Source: Pseudomonas sp. CCC3.1
GTDB taxonomy: Bacteria > Pseudomonadota > Gammaproteobacteria > Pseudomonadales > Pseudomonadaceae
Assembly: GCF_034347405.1 (NCBI RefSeq)
Contig: NZ_CP133778.1
Coordinates: 2,294,001-2,358,000 of the forward strand
Direction: 5' to 3'
DNA length: 64,000 nt
Part shown: positions 42,802-51,278 of the stretch, piece after piece
Position numbering within the stretch: position 1 is the first letter of the stretch
Layout of the letters: each line of letters starts with the position of its first letter
Notes under the pieces: model-generated
Databases searched by the model: none
The model's input: only the letters and a program-made list of their open reading frames with translations
Told to the model about the DNA's origin: nothing
Program-made: the position numbers and the translations under genes

Positions 42802-43842
42802 ATGGATAAGGACAAACCCCGTAAACGACGTGGAGCAGGGCGGATCACTCTGAACGCCGTAGCGCGTGCAGCCGATGTGTCGGCGATCACTGTGTCGCGT
42901 TATTTCAACCAGCCGGAACAGGTCTCGCCTGAGCGCCGCGCGCGCATTGCTGCGGTGGTTGCCGAGCTTGGGTATGTGCCAAACCTGGTGGCCGGTGGTT
43001 TGGCCTCGGCGCGGGGCAAGATTGTCGGCATGGTTATCCCGAACATTTCCGGGCCGATCTTTGCCGATACCATTCAAGGGTTCAGCGACACCTTGAGCCG
43101 TCATGGCTATCAACTGTTGCTTGCTTCGAGTTACTTCAGCGTCGAGCAGGAAGAAAACGCGGTGCGGGCATTTCTTGGGTGGTCTCCGGCGGCGCTGGTA
43201 TTGACCAGCCATTTTCACAGCCCTGCGACTGAAAAAATGATCGCCGAGACTGACATCCCGATCATTGAAACCTGGGACTACCAGCCCGAGCGCGAGCCGA
43301 TGCAGATCGGGTTTTCGCATTACGAGGTGGGGGTTGCGGCGGCGCGTTACCTGCATGACAAGGGTTGTCGGCGCATTGCTTTTGTGCAGAACAGTGCGCC
43401 GGGGGATTTCAGCGCGCTGGAGCGCCGCGATGGCTACGCGGTCACCGTTCGTGAGTTGGGGCTCCAACCTTGGGTGTTTGCCCCGGACGCGAATCGAGCG
43501 CCTTTCGATGCGGGCAAACAGGCCATGCAAGCGCTGATGAGCGGCTCGTCGCGCCCGGACGCGATCATCTTTGCCAACGATAACCTGGCGGCCGGCGGCT
43601 TGCTGGCGGGGCAGCGGGCGGGTTTAAACATACCGGGTGATTGCGCGGTGCTGGGGTTTGGGGATTACCCGTTTGCCGGCATGTTGCTGCCGAGCTTGAG
43701 CACCATCAAACCGCCTGCGCTGGAGATCGGCGTACTGGCCGCTACCCGCGTGCTGCAAAGCCTTGGCGTATTGTCGATAGAAGGGCACGTGCAACGGCTC
43801 AATCTGCTGGATTGCCGTGTGATCGAGCGCGAAAGCGCGTAG
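42802..43842 (+). CDS. LacI/GalR-family transcriptional regulator
   Basis: 346 aa. An N-terminal helix-turn-helix TLNAVARAADVSAITVSRYFNQPEQVSPERRARI with hinge (LVAGGLASARGKIVGMVIPNISGPIFA) is followed by a periplasmic-binding-protein-like effector domain (NDNLAAGGLLAGQRAGLNIPGDCAVLGFGDYPFA). GntR-like within the family. Divergent from the receptor-monooxygenase-reductase operon, with the palindrome at 42702-42715 as likely operator. The effector may be the imported compound or a product. Confidence 0.93.
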   Translation: MDKDKPRKRRGAGRITLNAVARAADVSAITVSRYFNQPEQVSPERRARIAAVVAELGYVPNLVAGGLASARGKIVGMVIPNISGPIFADTIQGFSDTLSRHGYQLLLASSYFSVEQEENAVRAFLGWSPAALVLTSHFHSPATEKMIAETDIPIIETWDYQPEREPMQIGFSHYEVGVAAARYLHDKGCRRIAFVQNSAPGDFSALERRDGYAVTVRELGLQPWVFAPDANRAPFDAGKQAMQALMSGSSRPDAIIFANDNLAAGGLLAGQRAGLNIPGDCAVLGFGDYPFAGMLLPSLSTIKPPALEIGVLAATRVLQSLGVLSIEGHVQRLNLLDCRVIERESA

Positions 43843-43850
43843 GTACGAAC

Positions 43851-43995
43851 TAGGATCTGTACGAAATGTTTTCGAGCGAAGGTTAGGCAAGGCGAAAACA
43901 GGCGAGGAAGCGGAGTTTACGGGTTGTAAATGAGCATTCCGAGCCTGTTTTCAACGCCGCATAACCGAGCGCAGATACATTTCGTACAGAGCCTA
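43851..43995. mobile_element. MITE-like non-coding repeat, 145 bp
   Basis: The ends are an 18-base inverted repeat with one mismatch (TAGGATCTGTACGAAATG and TAGGCTCTGTACGAAATG), and the inside also pairs (GGCGAAAACAGGC with GCCTGTTTTC), so the whole unit can fold into one long hairpin. There is no coding capacity. It lies just after the lacI-family stop. It resembles a miniature transposable element mobilised by a transposase elsewhere. Confidence 0.75.
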
Positions 43996-44057
43996 AGATC
44001 TATGGCGCGCGCAAAAAACGCATCGCTGTTGCCGCGCCCCATAGAATCGCCTACAGA

Positions 44058-45200
44058 TTATTTCGCCTGGCCCGGCAATACGTCGTTGGCGATCATTTCG
44101 CCAAATGGCCCGGTCAGGTTGGTGATGCCGCGACCCGCCAGGCTGGCGTAGGGTTCAGGCAGTAACGGGAACACCAGTTCGGCGAAGCGGTAGGCTTCTT
44201 CCAGGTGCGGGTAGCCAGAGAAGATGAAGCTCTCGATGCCCAAGTCTGCGTATTCCTTGATGCGTGCCGCCACTTGTTGCGGATTACCCACCAGCGCCGT
44301 ACCGGCGCCGCCGCGAACCAAACCAACGCCCGCCCACAAGTTAGGCGAGATTTCCAGGTTGTCACGGCGCCCGTCGTGCAGTGCCGCCATGCGCCGCTGG
44401 CCTTCAGAGTCAAAGCGCGAGAACGACTTTTGCGCCGCCGCGATGGTTTCGTCGCTGATGTGTTCGATCAGGGTGTCGGCCGCTTTCCAGGCTTCTTGTT
44501 CAGTTTCGCGCACGATCACGTGCAGGCGAATCCCGAAGCGTACGGTGCGGCCCAAGCGGGCGGCGCGTTCACGCACATCAGCGATTTTTTCGGCCACCGC
44601 GGCTGGCGGCTCGCCCCAGGTCAGGTACACGTCCACCTGTTCGGCTGCCAGTGCGTGGGCCGCTTCGGATGAGCCGCCGAAGTAAAGCGGCGGGTAGGGT
44701 TTTTGCACCGGCGGGTACAAGGCCTTGGCGTTCTGTACGCGCAGGTGCTTGCCTTCGAAATCCACCGATTCGCCTTGTAATACCCGACGCCAGATTTTCA
44801 GAAACTCGTCGGTCACTTCGTAGCGTTCGCTGTGATCGAGGAAGCTGCCGTCACCCCGGTTTTCATCCGGGTCACCGCCGGTCACCACATTGATCAGCAC
44901 GCGCCCACCGGACAGTCGGTCCAGGGTGGCGGCCATGCGCGCCGAGACGGTCGGCGAAATTATCCCCGGACGAATCGCCACCAGATAGCGCAGGCGTTCA
45001 GTCAGCGGCACCAGGGCCGAGGCGATGACCCACGAGTCTTCGCACGAGCGCCCCGTAGGGATGAGGACGCCGTGGTAGCCCAGGTCATCGGCGGCTTGCG
45101 CCACTTGTTTGAGGTAGTTGAGCGTGACCGGGCGAGCGCCTTTGGTGGTGCCCAGATAGTGGCCGTCGCCGTGAGTAGGAAGGAACCAGAACACATCCAT
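44058..45200 (-). CDS. msuD: FMNH2-dependent alkanesulfonate/methanesulfonate monooxygenase
   Basis: 380 aa TIM-barrel monooxygenase that releases sulfite from alkanesulfonates. It begins MDVFWFLPTHGDGHYLGTTKG and has LIPTGRSCEDSW, RPGIISPTVSARMAATLDRLSGGR and VTGGDPDENRGDG, then LYFGGSSEAA, all diagnostic of SsuD/MsuD. It is placed as MsuD because of its MsuE-like partner 11 bases upstream and the sigma-54-type control, both known for msu genes. SsuD is the alternative. The usual third gene msuC is not downstream; the SfnB-type genes at 31.5-34.4 kb may fill that place. Confidence 0.9.
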   Translation of the reverse strand: MDVFWFLPTHGDGHYLGTTKGARPVTLNYLKQVAQAADDLGYHGVLIPTGRSCEDSWVIASALVPLTERLRYLVAIRPGIISPTVSARMAATLDRLSGGRVLINVVTGGDPDENRGDGSFLDHSERYEVTDEFLKIWRRVLQGESVDFEGKHLRVQNAKALYPPVQKPYPPLYFGGSSEAAHALAAEQVDVYLTWGEPPAAVAEKIADVRERAARLGRTVRFGIRLHVIVRETEQEAWKAADTLIEHISDETIAAAQKSFSRFDSEGQRRMAALHDGRRDNLEISPNLWAGVGLVRGGAGTALVGNPQQVAARIKEYADLGIESFIFSGYPHLEEAYRFAELVFPLLPEPYASLAGRGITNLTGPFGEMIANDVLPGQAK

Positions 45201-45211
45201 GAAAGAAGTCC

Positions 45212-45775
45212 TTAAGCGATTTTCAGCAAGTTTTTGGCAGACACGCCAAACAGCGGCGCGGCACGTTCTGCAGCAAGGCGGATGCGAGCCTTCAAGGGCT
45301 CACTGATTATTTGGTAATTGGCGAAGTCGGCTTCGGTGGCATACACGCCAATCGGCAGTGTCAGCGCCTGGAAAAACCCGAACAGCGGGCGCAGTTGATG
45401 TTCGAGCACCAGCGCATGTCGATCGCTGCCACCGGTGGCGGCCAGCAGCACCGGGGTGTCGATGAGGCCGTTGATGTCCACCAGATCGAACAGGTGCTTG
45501 AGCAGGCCAGGGTAGGAGCCGCGATAAACCGGCGTGGCAATGATCAGCAGGTCGGCGTTTTCAATGGCCTGAATCTCGGCCTCGACCTCGGGGCTCAGTT
45601 CCTGACGCGACAAGGCGCCACCGAGTTGCCGGGCAATGCTGCCCAGTTCAATCAGGCGGGTTTCGAGAGTGAGTCGGGTTTGCAGCTCATCAACAATGGC
45701 CTTGGCCAGAACCAGAGTGCGCGAAGGGCTGTACGCCCCTCCCGAAACGACGACGACTTGCAGCGCGTTAGGCAT
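45212..45775 (-). CDS. msuE: NAD(P)H-dependent FMN reductase
   Basis: 187 aa flavodoxin-fold reductase that supplies FMNH2 to the monooxygenase. The start MPNALQVVVVSGGAYSPSRT has AAGGA upstream; the longer frame to 45892 would cover the promoter. SGGAYSPSRTLVLA is the phosphate-binding loop and TPVYRGSYPGLLKHLFDLVD is diagnostic of SsuE/MsuE. It ends LLKIA as MsuE does. It may also serve the LLM enzymes at 34881 and 39021. Confidence 0.93.
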   Translation of the reverse strand: MPNALQVVVVSGGAYSPSRTLVLAKAIVDELQTRLTLETRLIELGSIARQLGGALSRQELSPEVEAEIQAIENADLLIIATPVYRGSYPGLLKHLFDLVDINGLIDTPVLLAATGGSDRHALVLEHQLRPLFGFFQALTLPIGVYATEADFANYQIISEPLKARIRLAAERAAPLFGVSAKNLLKIA

Positions 45776-45826
45776 GTACGAATCCTTGGCTAATGACCAG
45801 CAGAATGTGGACAGATACTCCCTGTC

Positions 45827-45843
45827 AGCAATCTCCGTACCAA
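45827..45843 (-). promoter_or_regulatory. Sigma-54-like promoter of msuED
   Basis: Minus-strand TTTGGTACGGAGATTGCT; TGGTACG-N4-TTGCT differs from consensus by one base. It gives a leader of about 40 bases to msuE. Confidence 0.7.
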
Positions 45844-45925
45844 AAGCCCAAGCCCCGCAAACACGAGGGCTCCCATGGCTTGCGCAAGCCATGTGCTGTT
45901 GCTTGAGTGGTTAATTGCAGATTTG

Positions 45926-45943
45926 CTGTTTGATTTTCAACAG
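45926..45943. promoter_or_regulatory. Inverted-repeat activator site upstream of msuE
   Basis: CTGTTTGATTTTCAACAG, one mismatch from CTGTTG-N6-CAACAG, about 85-102 bases from the -24 element, the same distance as at sfnB copy 2. A likely SfnR-type enhancer. Confidence 0.65.
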
Positions 45944-46189
45944 TTGCTGGGCGAACACTTGAGTGCTTGGAAGGGCCGATATCGGACATAGATTCGGACA
46001 CAAACAATGGCCATAACGATCCCTTTTTGGCCTGCCTACCTCTGTGAGCCAACCCCTCTGTCGGCAAGAATCAAGTCAACTTCACAACCACCCAAGAGTT
46101 GTCTTCCAGACCCTTGCCCCTTTGCGGGCTGCTGCCGTGTACAGAACATAACAACTATCGATCTCACGCCAAAGATGGGGAACTCAACC

Positions 46190-47290
46190 ATGAGCACTAT
46201 GAAACGCTTACTCGGCGCCACGCTATGTGGGCTATCGCTACTGGCCTGCGCGGTGCAGGCCGAGCAGCGCGAACTGCGGGTGTATAACTGGGCGGACTAC
46301 ATTTTGCCGTCAGTGCCCAAAGACTTTGCCAAGGACACCGGGATCAAAGTGACATGGGATACCTTCGACACCAACGAATCGCTGGAAGCCAAGCTGCTGA
46401 CCGGCAACTCGGGTTATGACCTGGTGGTGCCGTCCAATCAGTTCCTGGACACCCAGATCAAGGCTGGGGTTTTTCAAAAGCTGGACAAGTCCAAACTGCC
46501 CAACTGGCAACATCAGGACCCAGCTTTGCTCAAACTGCTGGAGACCAATGACCCCGGCAACCAGTACGCGGTGCCATACATGGTCGGCACGGTGTTGATC
46601 GGTTTCAACCCGGCCAAGGTCAAGGCGGCGCTGGGTGAGAATGCCCCGGTGGACAGCTGGGACCTGGTGTTCAAGCCCGAGAACATGGAAAAGCTGAAAT
46701 CGTGCGGCGTGGCAATGCTCGATTCACCTTCGGAAATCTTGCCGCTGGCGTTGCACTATCTGGGGCTGGACCCGAACAGCCAGAACCCGGATGACTATGA
46801 AAAAGCCAAAGCGCTGATGTTGAAGATTCGTCCTTACGTCACCTACTTCAACTCAGCCAAATACATGACCGATATTGCCAATGGTGATATTTGCGTGGCG
46901 ATTGGTTACTCAGGCAGCTTCTACCAGTTTGGCAATCGGGCCAAGGAAGCGGGGAATGGGGTCGTAGTGGATTGGCGCTTGCCGAAAGAAGGCGCGCCGA
47001 TCTGGTTTGATACCTTCGCCATCCCAAAAAGCGCGAAAAATGTCGAAGAAGCGCATGAGTTCTTGAATACGTTGCTGGAGCCTAAAGTCATCGCCTCGAT
47101 CAGCGATTTCTTGGGTTACCCCAATGCCAACAAGGATTCGATGCCGCTGATCAATAAAGAAATCACTGGCAACCCGAACCTGACCCCGACACCTGAAGCG
47201 TTGAAATCGCTGTATGTGGTACAGCCACTGCCGCAGAAACTTGAGCGTGTGCGTACCCGGACATGGACCAGCATCAAGTCGGATAAATAA
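46190..47290 (+). CDS. Periplasmic polyamine-type (PotF/SpuD) solute-binding protein
   Basis: 366 aa. The start MSTMKRLLGATLCGLSLLACAVQAEQ gives a signal peptide (a cysteine in LLAC raises the possibility of a lipobox, but AVQA-E is the usual cleavage). RELRVYNWADYILPSVPKDFAKDTGIKVTWDTFDTNESLEAKLL is the hallmark of PotF/SpuD proteins, which bind putrescine or spermidine. No permease or ATPase genes adjoin it, so it is an orphan binding protein that must use a transporter elsewhere. The 414 bases between it and msuE hold the msuE control region; no clear promoter for this gene is seen. Confidence 0.9.
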   Translation: MSTMKRLLGATLCGLSLLACAVQAEQRELRVYNWADYILPSVPKDFAKDTGIKVTWDTFDTNESLEAKLLTGNSGYDLVVPSNQFLDTQIKAGVFQKLDKSKLPNWQHQDPALLKLLETNDPGNQYAVPYMVGTVLIGFNPAKVKAALGENAPVDSWDLVFKPENMEKLKSCGVAMLDSPSEILPLALHYLGLDPNSQNPDDYEKAKALMLKIRPYVTYFNSAKYMTDIANGDICVAIGYSGSFYQFGNRAKEAGNGVVVDWRLPKEGAPIWFDTFAIPKSAKNVEEAHEFLNTLLEPKVIASISDFLGYPNANKDSMPLINKEITGNPNLTPTPEALKSLYVVQPLPQKLERVRTRTWTSIKSDK

Positions 47291-47310
47291 CCGACTTGCA
47301 CAACAACCCG

Positions 47311-47364
47311 TAGGAGCGAGCTTGCCTCGCGATCTTTTGATCTTTAAAAGATCGCGAGGCAAGG
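47311..47364. repeat. Truncated REP-type element
   Basis: A full left arm (taggagcgagcttgcctcgcgatc) but a right arm that stops after gcgaggcaag, lacking the final ctcgctccta. Confidence 0.8.
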
Positions 47365-47371
47365 GGTGGGT

Positions 47372-48601
47372 TTATTTATCGATCAGCACTTTCGGGTTGG
47401 AGTTGCCCCACACGGTGTAGAGGTCAGCCAGCAACGCGCCGTTGATGTCCTCTATCTCGGCCTGGCTGATTTCAGCCTTGCCTTGCTGGCCGAACAGCAC
47501 CACCTCATCGCCGCTTTTCACGTCGGGTGCATCGGTCACGTCCACCATCAGGGTGTTCATGGAGACTTTGCCCACCACGGGTACGCGGTGGCCGTTGATC
47601 AGCACAATGCCTTTGTTGGTAAACGCGCGGCGATAGCCGTCGGAGTAGCCAACGGTGATGTTGGCCAGTTTCGAGTCGCGGCCCAGGGTGTAGGTGCGGT
47701 CGTAACCTACGGTGTTGCCTTTGGGGTAGCTGTTGACCGACGCCACGTGGGATTTGAACTGCATCACGCGTTTGTAGTCGGTGTGCGAAGGCACGGTGTC
47801 ACCGAACAGCGCGCCGCCAGGGCGGACCATGTCCAGGTGCGACTCCGGCACTTCCAGGGTGGCGAACGAGTTGGCGGCATGCAGGGTGATTTTGCTGCGG
47901 TCCAGTTGGGCAACGTTCATCAGCCACTGCGCCTGCTGATTGAACGCCTTGAGCCCGGCGCGCACGTCGTCGGCGTCTTCAACGGCGAAGTGGGTCATGA
48001 TCGCCCGTACTTCCAGATTCGGAACTTTGGTGATTGCTACGGCATCGCGACGACCTTGCGCGGTGGTCATTTCCACGCCGTTGCGGCTCATGCCACTGGA
48101 GTTCAGGCCTAAGTGCACCACCAGCGGGCGCCCGTGTTTTTCGGCAATCAGACTGGCCTTGACCGCGAAATCGAGGTTGCCGACCAACTCTTCCATGTTG
48201 TACGGCAGTGCAGCTTCCAGCTCGCTCAGGGCGGCGGTGCGCACGCGGATCAACTGGCCTTTATAGCCGCTTTCACGGACTACACGGGCTTCTTCGTTGC
48301 TCGCGACACCCACGCAAGGCACGCCGGTGGCGATGATCGATGGCATCAGCAAGCCAATCCCGTGACCGTAGGCGTCGGCCTTGAGTACGGCACAGATTTT
48401 CGATTGGCCGGCGAGGGTGTTTTTCAGCACCTGAATATTGTGTTCAAACGCAGCTTTGTTGATTTCGACCCAAGCGTTGCTGTCTTGGGTGTTCACCTGT
48501 GCGACGCCATTGGTCATTGTCAGAGGCGGTGCGGCGAAGGCCGGGGTTTGCAGCAATGTCATGCCCAACGAGAGGGCGAGCAGGGTGCGAGTAAAGGGCA
48601 T
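47372..48601 (-). CDS. Periplasmic broad-specificity amino-acid racemase (Alr/Bar type)
   Basis: 409 aa PLP enzyme with a signal peptide (MPFTRTLLALSLGMTLLQTPAFA-A). The cofactor lysine is in AVLKADAYGHG (about Lys74) and the catalytic tyrosine in GNTVGYDRTYTLGRDS near 300. From memory it is very close to the arginine/lysine racemase of P. taetrolens and the P. putida Alr, both 409 aa and periplasmic. The start MPFTR is chosen by that match; ATG codons at 48604 and 48616 are alternatives. These enzymes make D-Lys/D-Arg/D-Ala from exogenous amino acids; a separate biosynthetic alanine racemase is expected elsewhere. Confidence 0.92.
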   Translation of the reverse strand: MPFTRTLLALSLGMTLLQTPAFAAPPLTMTNGVAQVNTQDSNAWVEINKAAFEHNIQVLKNTLAGQSKICAVLKADAYGHGIGLLMPSIIATGVPCVGVASNEEARVVRESGYKGQLIRVRTAALSELEAALPYNMEELVGNLDFAVKASLIAEKHGRPLVVHLGLNSSGMSRNGVEMTTAQGRRDAVAITKVPNLEVRAIMTHFAVEDADDVRAGLKAFNQQAQWLMNVAQLDRSKITLHAANSFATLEVPESHLDMVRPGGALFGDTVPSHTDYKRVMQFKSHVASVNSYPKGNTVGYDRTYTLGRDSKLANITVGYSDGYRRAFTNKGIVLINGHRVPVVGKVSMNTLMVDVTDAPDVKSGDEVVLFGQQGKAEISQAEIEDINGALLADLYTVWGNSNPKVLIDK

Positions 48602-48821
48602 CATCCGAGTTTCCATACTTTATTTTTAGGGAAGAGGGGTAAAGCGCGGGCGATACTAGGATCGGCGTATAGGAAAAGTCACTCCCCAGGCCGCGGATAT
48701 GACCGAATGTGTCGTCATCCCGAATATGAACGAGCCATTCCAGAAGCGTTACAAGCGCCTTGTAGCGCGCTTAATAAACACTCAGAAGGCGGCACTCCCA
48801 TTGGAGTGTGTTCACAGCACA

Positions 48822-48850
48822 CCTCACACCGGGAGAGAGGTAGTGTGAGG
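48822..48850. repeat. Hairpin downstream of the acyl-CoA dehydrogenase
   Basis: Eight-pair stem CCTCACAC / GTGTGAGG, 13-base loop, 18 bases after the stop. There is no T run; possibly a Rho-dependent end or mRNA-stability hairpin. Confidence 0.4.
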
Positions 48851-48867
48851 GTGTTAGGCAACACGCG

Positions 48868-50019
48868 TCAGATCAGATAGTTCTTCAGCTCTCGAGCAAT
48901 CACCATGCGTTGAATCTCACTCGATCCTTCATAGATCTGGGTGATTCGCGCGTCGCGGTAGTAACGCTCCACCGGGTAGTCCTCAAGGTAGCCATAGCCG
49001 CCATGAATCTGGATCGCTTTGGAGCACACAAACTCGGCTATTTCTGACGCAAACAATTTGGCTTGCGAGGCTTCGGACAAGCACGGCTTGCCCGCGCTGC
49101 GCAAGCGCGCGGCGTGCAAGATCAGCAGGCGGGCAGCATTCAGGCGGGTTTGCATGTCGGCCAGCATGTTGGCCACGCTTTGGTGCTCAATGATGGCTTT
49201 GTCGAACTGAACACGGTCGCGGGCGTATCCCAGCGCTGCCTCAAAAGCTGCACGGGCAATGCCCAGGGCTTGGGCGGCAATACCGATGCGTCCGCCTTCC
49301 AGGTTAGACAGGGCGATGGCCAGGCCTTTGCCACGCTCACCCAGCAGGTTGGCTTCTGGCACACAGCAGTTGTTGAGCGTTACGGCGCAGGTGTCCGAGG
49401 CGCGAATACCCATTTTGTGTTCGGTTCGGTCAACGATAAAACCAGAAGTCGCGGTGGGGACCAGAAACGCCGAAATGCCTTTTTTACCCAGTTCCGGATC
49501 GGTTACCGCGAAGACAATGGCCAGCTTGGCGCGTTTGCCGTTACTGACAAATTGCTTGGCGCCGTTGATGACCCATTGGCCGTCACGCAACTCGGCGCGA
49601 GTGCGCAAGTTGTGCGCTTCGGAGCCGGCCTGCGGCTCGGTCAGGCAAAAGCAGCCGATGGATTGGCCGCTGGCCAATTCTGCGAGCCAGGTTTCTTTTT
49701 GCGCCTGGCTGCCGTATTTGAGGATCGGGCCGCAGCCCACCGAGTTGTGAATGCTCATCAGTGCGCCAGTAGCGCCATCACCGGCAGAGATTTCTTCCAC
49801 CGCCAGCGCATAAGCCACGTAGTCGACATAGGTGCCGCCCCATTCTTCAGGGACGATCATGCCAAGCAGTCCGAGTTCGCCCATCTTGGCGATCAGTGCG
49901 TCGTCGATCCAGCCAGCCTTTTCCCAGGCTTGAGCGTGGGGCGCAATTTCGCCACGGGCAAAATCACGGGCCATGTCGCGGATCATCACTTGTTCTTCAG
50001 TCAGTTCGAGGTCGTGCAT
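48868..50019 (-). CDS. Acyl-CoA dehydrogenase
   Basis: 383 aa FAD enzyme of fatty-acid or branched-chain acyl-CoA oxidation. EEWGGTYVDYVAYALAVEEIS, GCFCLTEPQAGSEAHNLRT and IQIHGGYGYLEDYPVERYYRDARITQIYEGSSEIQ are family signatures; the catalytic Glu is in the last block (YEGSSEIQ context). GGAG precedes the ATG. It is three bases downstream of the 3-hydroxyisobutyryl-CoA hydrolase-like gene, suggesting valine (isobutyryl-CoA) breakdown. Confidence 0.93.
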   Translation of the reverse strand: MHDLELTEEQVMIRDMARDFARGEIAPHAQAWEKAGWIDDALIAKMGELGLLGMIVPEEWGGTYVDYVAYALAVEEISAGDGATGALMSIHNSVGCGPILKYGSQAQKETWLAELASGQSIGCFCLTEPQAGSEAHNLRTRAELRDGQWVINGAKQFVSNGKRAKLAIVFAVTDPELGKKGISAFLVPTATSGFIVDRTEHKMGIRASDTCAVTLNNCCVPEANLLGERGKGLAIALSNLEGGRIGIAAQALGIARAAFEAALGYARDRVQFDKAIIEHQSVANMLADMQTRLNAARLLILHAARLRSAGKPCLSEASQAKLFASEIAEFVCSKAIQIHGGYGYLEDYPVERYYRDARITQIYEGSSEIQRMVIARELKNYLI

Positions 50020-50022
50020 GGC

Positions 50023-51129
50023 TCAAACTCCGCTCTGTTTGAAGTCTGTGAAGAAGCTCGCGACATGCGCCGAATCGAGTTCATGCAGGGTTGGTGGATT
50101 CCAGTGTGGTGTTTTGTCCTTGTCGATGATCAGCGCCCGCACGCCTTCGATCAGGTCGCCGCGATCAAACCACTGACGGTCCAGGTGCAGTTCGAGGGCG
50201 AAGCACTGTTGCAGATCAAGTGTGCGGCCGTGACGAAGCATTTCGAGTGTGACGGCCATGCCCAACGGCGAGCGGGTCTCCAGCAGGTTGGCGGTCTCGG
50301 TGGCCCATTCGCGGTATTCAGGCGCGGTCACCGTGCGTAAGTGGGAGACGATGTCGGGCACGCTGTTGAGGGCGAACGCCTCATCAATCAGCGGTCGAAG
50401 TGTGGCCAGTGGGGCATCGGGCAAGGTGTGTACGGCAAAGCTGGCCAACAGGGACTTGAGATCTTCGAGCGGCGATTGCTGCCACTGGAGGTTATCGAGG
50501 CTTTGGTCCAGCTCAGCCAGTTTGCTGCTGTCGGTGTACCAGTCAGCCAACCCGCAATACAACGCATCGCTGGCACGAATCTGCACGCCGCTGACGCCCA
50601 GGTACGTGCCCATTTGGCCGGGGGTGCGCGTCAGGAAATAACTGCCGCCCACGTCCGGGAAATAACCAATCGCCACTTCTGGCATGGCCAGGCGGCTGCG
50701 TTCGGTAATCAGGCGCAGGTCTGAGCCTTGTGCCAGACCCATACCGCCGCCCAGCACGTAGCCATCCATCAGTGCGAGCACCGGTTTGGCATAGTGATGA
50801 AGGGTCAGGTCGAGGGCGTATTCCTCTTCAAAGAAGATTGTGTGCAGGGTGTCATTGTTTTTATAACTGTCGTACAGCGAGCGAATGTCGCCGCCTGCGC
50901 AAAAGGCCTTTTCGCCTGCGCCACGCAACACGACTGCTTTGATATCGGTATCTTGGGCCCAGGTATTGAGATGCTGTTGCAGGCTGCGGACCATTGGCAG
51001 ATCTATCGCGTTAAGGCCGCTGGGACGATTCAGAGTCAGGTGGCCAATGTGGTTACGGACCTCGGCCAGTACCGTACTGTGGGGCGGCTCGACATGCTGT
51101 GTCGGTGAGGATGAAACCTGAGCAGTCAT
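50023..51129 (-). CDS. Enoyl-CoA hydratase/isomerase family, 3-hydroxyisobutyryl-CoA hydrolase-like
   Basis: 368 aa. HLTLNRPSGLNAIDLPMV, KAFCAGGDIRSLYDSYK and KPVLALMDGYVLGGGMGLA are crotonase-fold motifs. The length and GDIRSLYD with FFEEEYALDLTLHHY match the hydrolase branch that frees 3-hydroxyisobutyrate in valine catabolism. The start MTAQVSSSPTQH is supported by GGGAG; an earlier in-frame start at 51150 is weaker. It forms an operon with the acyl-CoA dehydrogenase. Confidence 0.9.
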   Translation of the reverse strand: MTAQVSSSPTQHVEPPHSTVLAEVRNHIGHLTLNRPSGLNAIDLPMVRSLQQHLNTWAQDTDIKAVVLRGAGEKAFCAGGDIRSLYDSYKNNDTLHTIFFEEEYALDLTLHHYAKPVLALMDGYVLGGGMGLAQGSDLRLITERSRLAMPEVAIGYFPDVGGSYFLTRTPGQMGTYLGVSGVQIRASDALYCGLADWYTDSSKLAELDQSLDNLQWQQSPLEDLKSLLASFAVHTLPDAPLATLRPLIDEAFALNSVPDIVSHLRTVTAPEYREWATETANLLETRSPLGMAVTLEMLRHGRTLDLQQCFALELHLDRQWFDRGDLIEGVRALIIDKDKTPHWNPPTLHELDSAHVASFFTDFKQSGV

Positions 51130-51278
51130 CACTAACTCCCTGCTGTGCATTATTTTTAGAATGTATTCGCGTTCGAACGATGGCCGATGCTAACAGTGCA
51201 AATTTGCCAATTACAACCCGGATACGTGCAGGGTTGGTGTGCGTTTTTGCATGGCAGAGACGTAGCGATGTTGGGTGC

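Noticed and set aside
49063..50340. 425-codon open frame on the plus strand
   Set aside because: Antisense to acyl-CoA dehydrogenase and its neighbour; no start signal and no recognisable domain.
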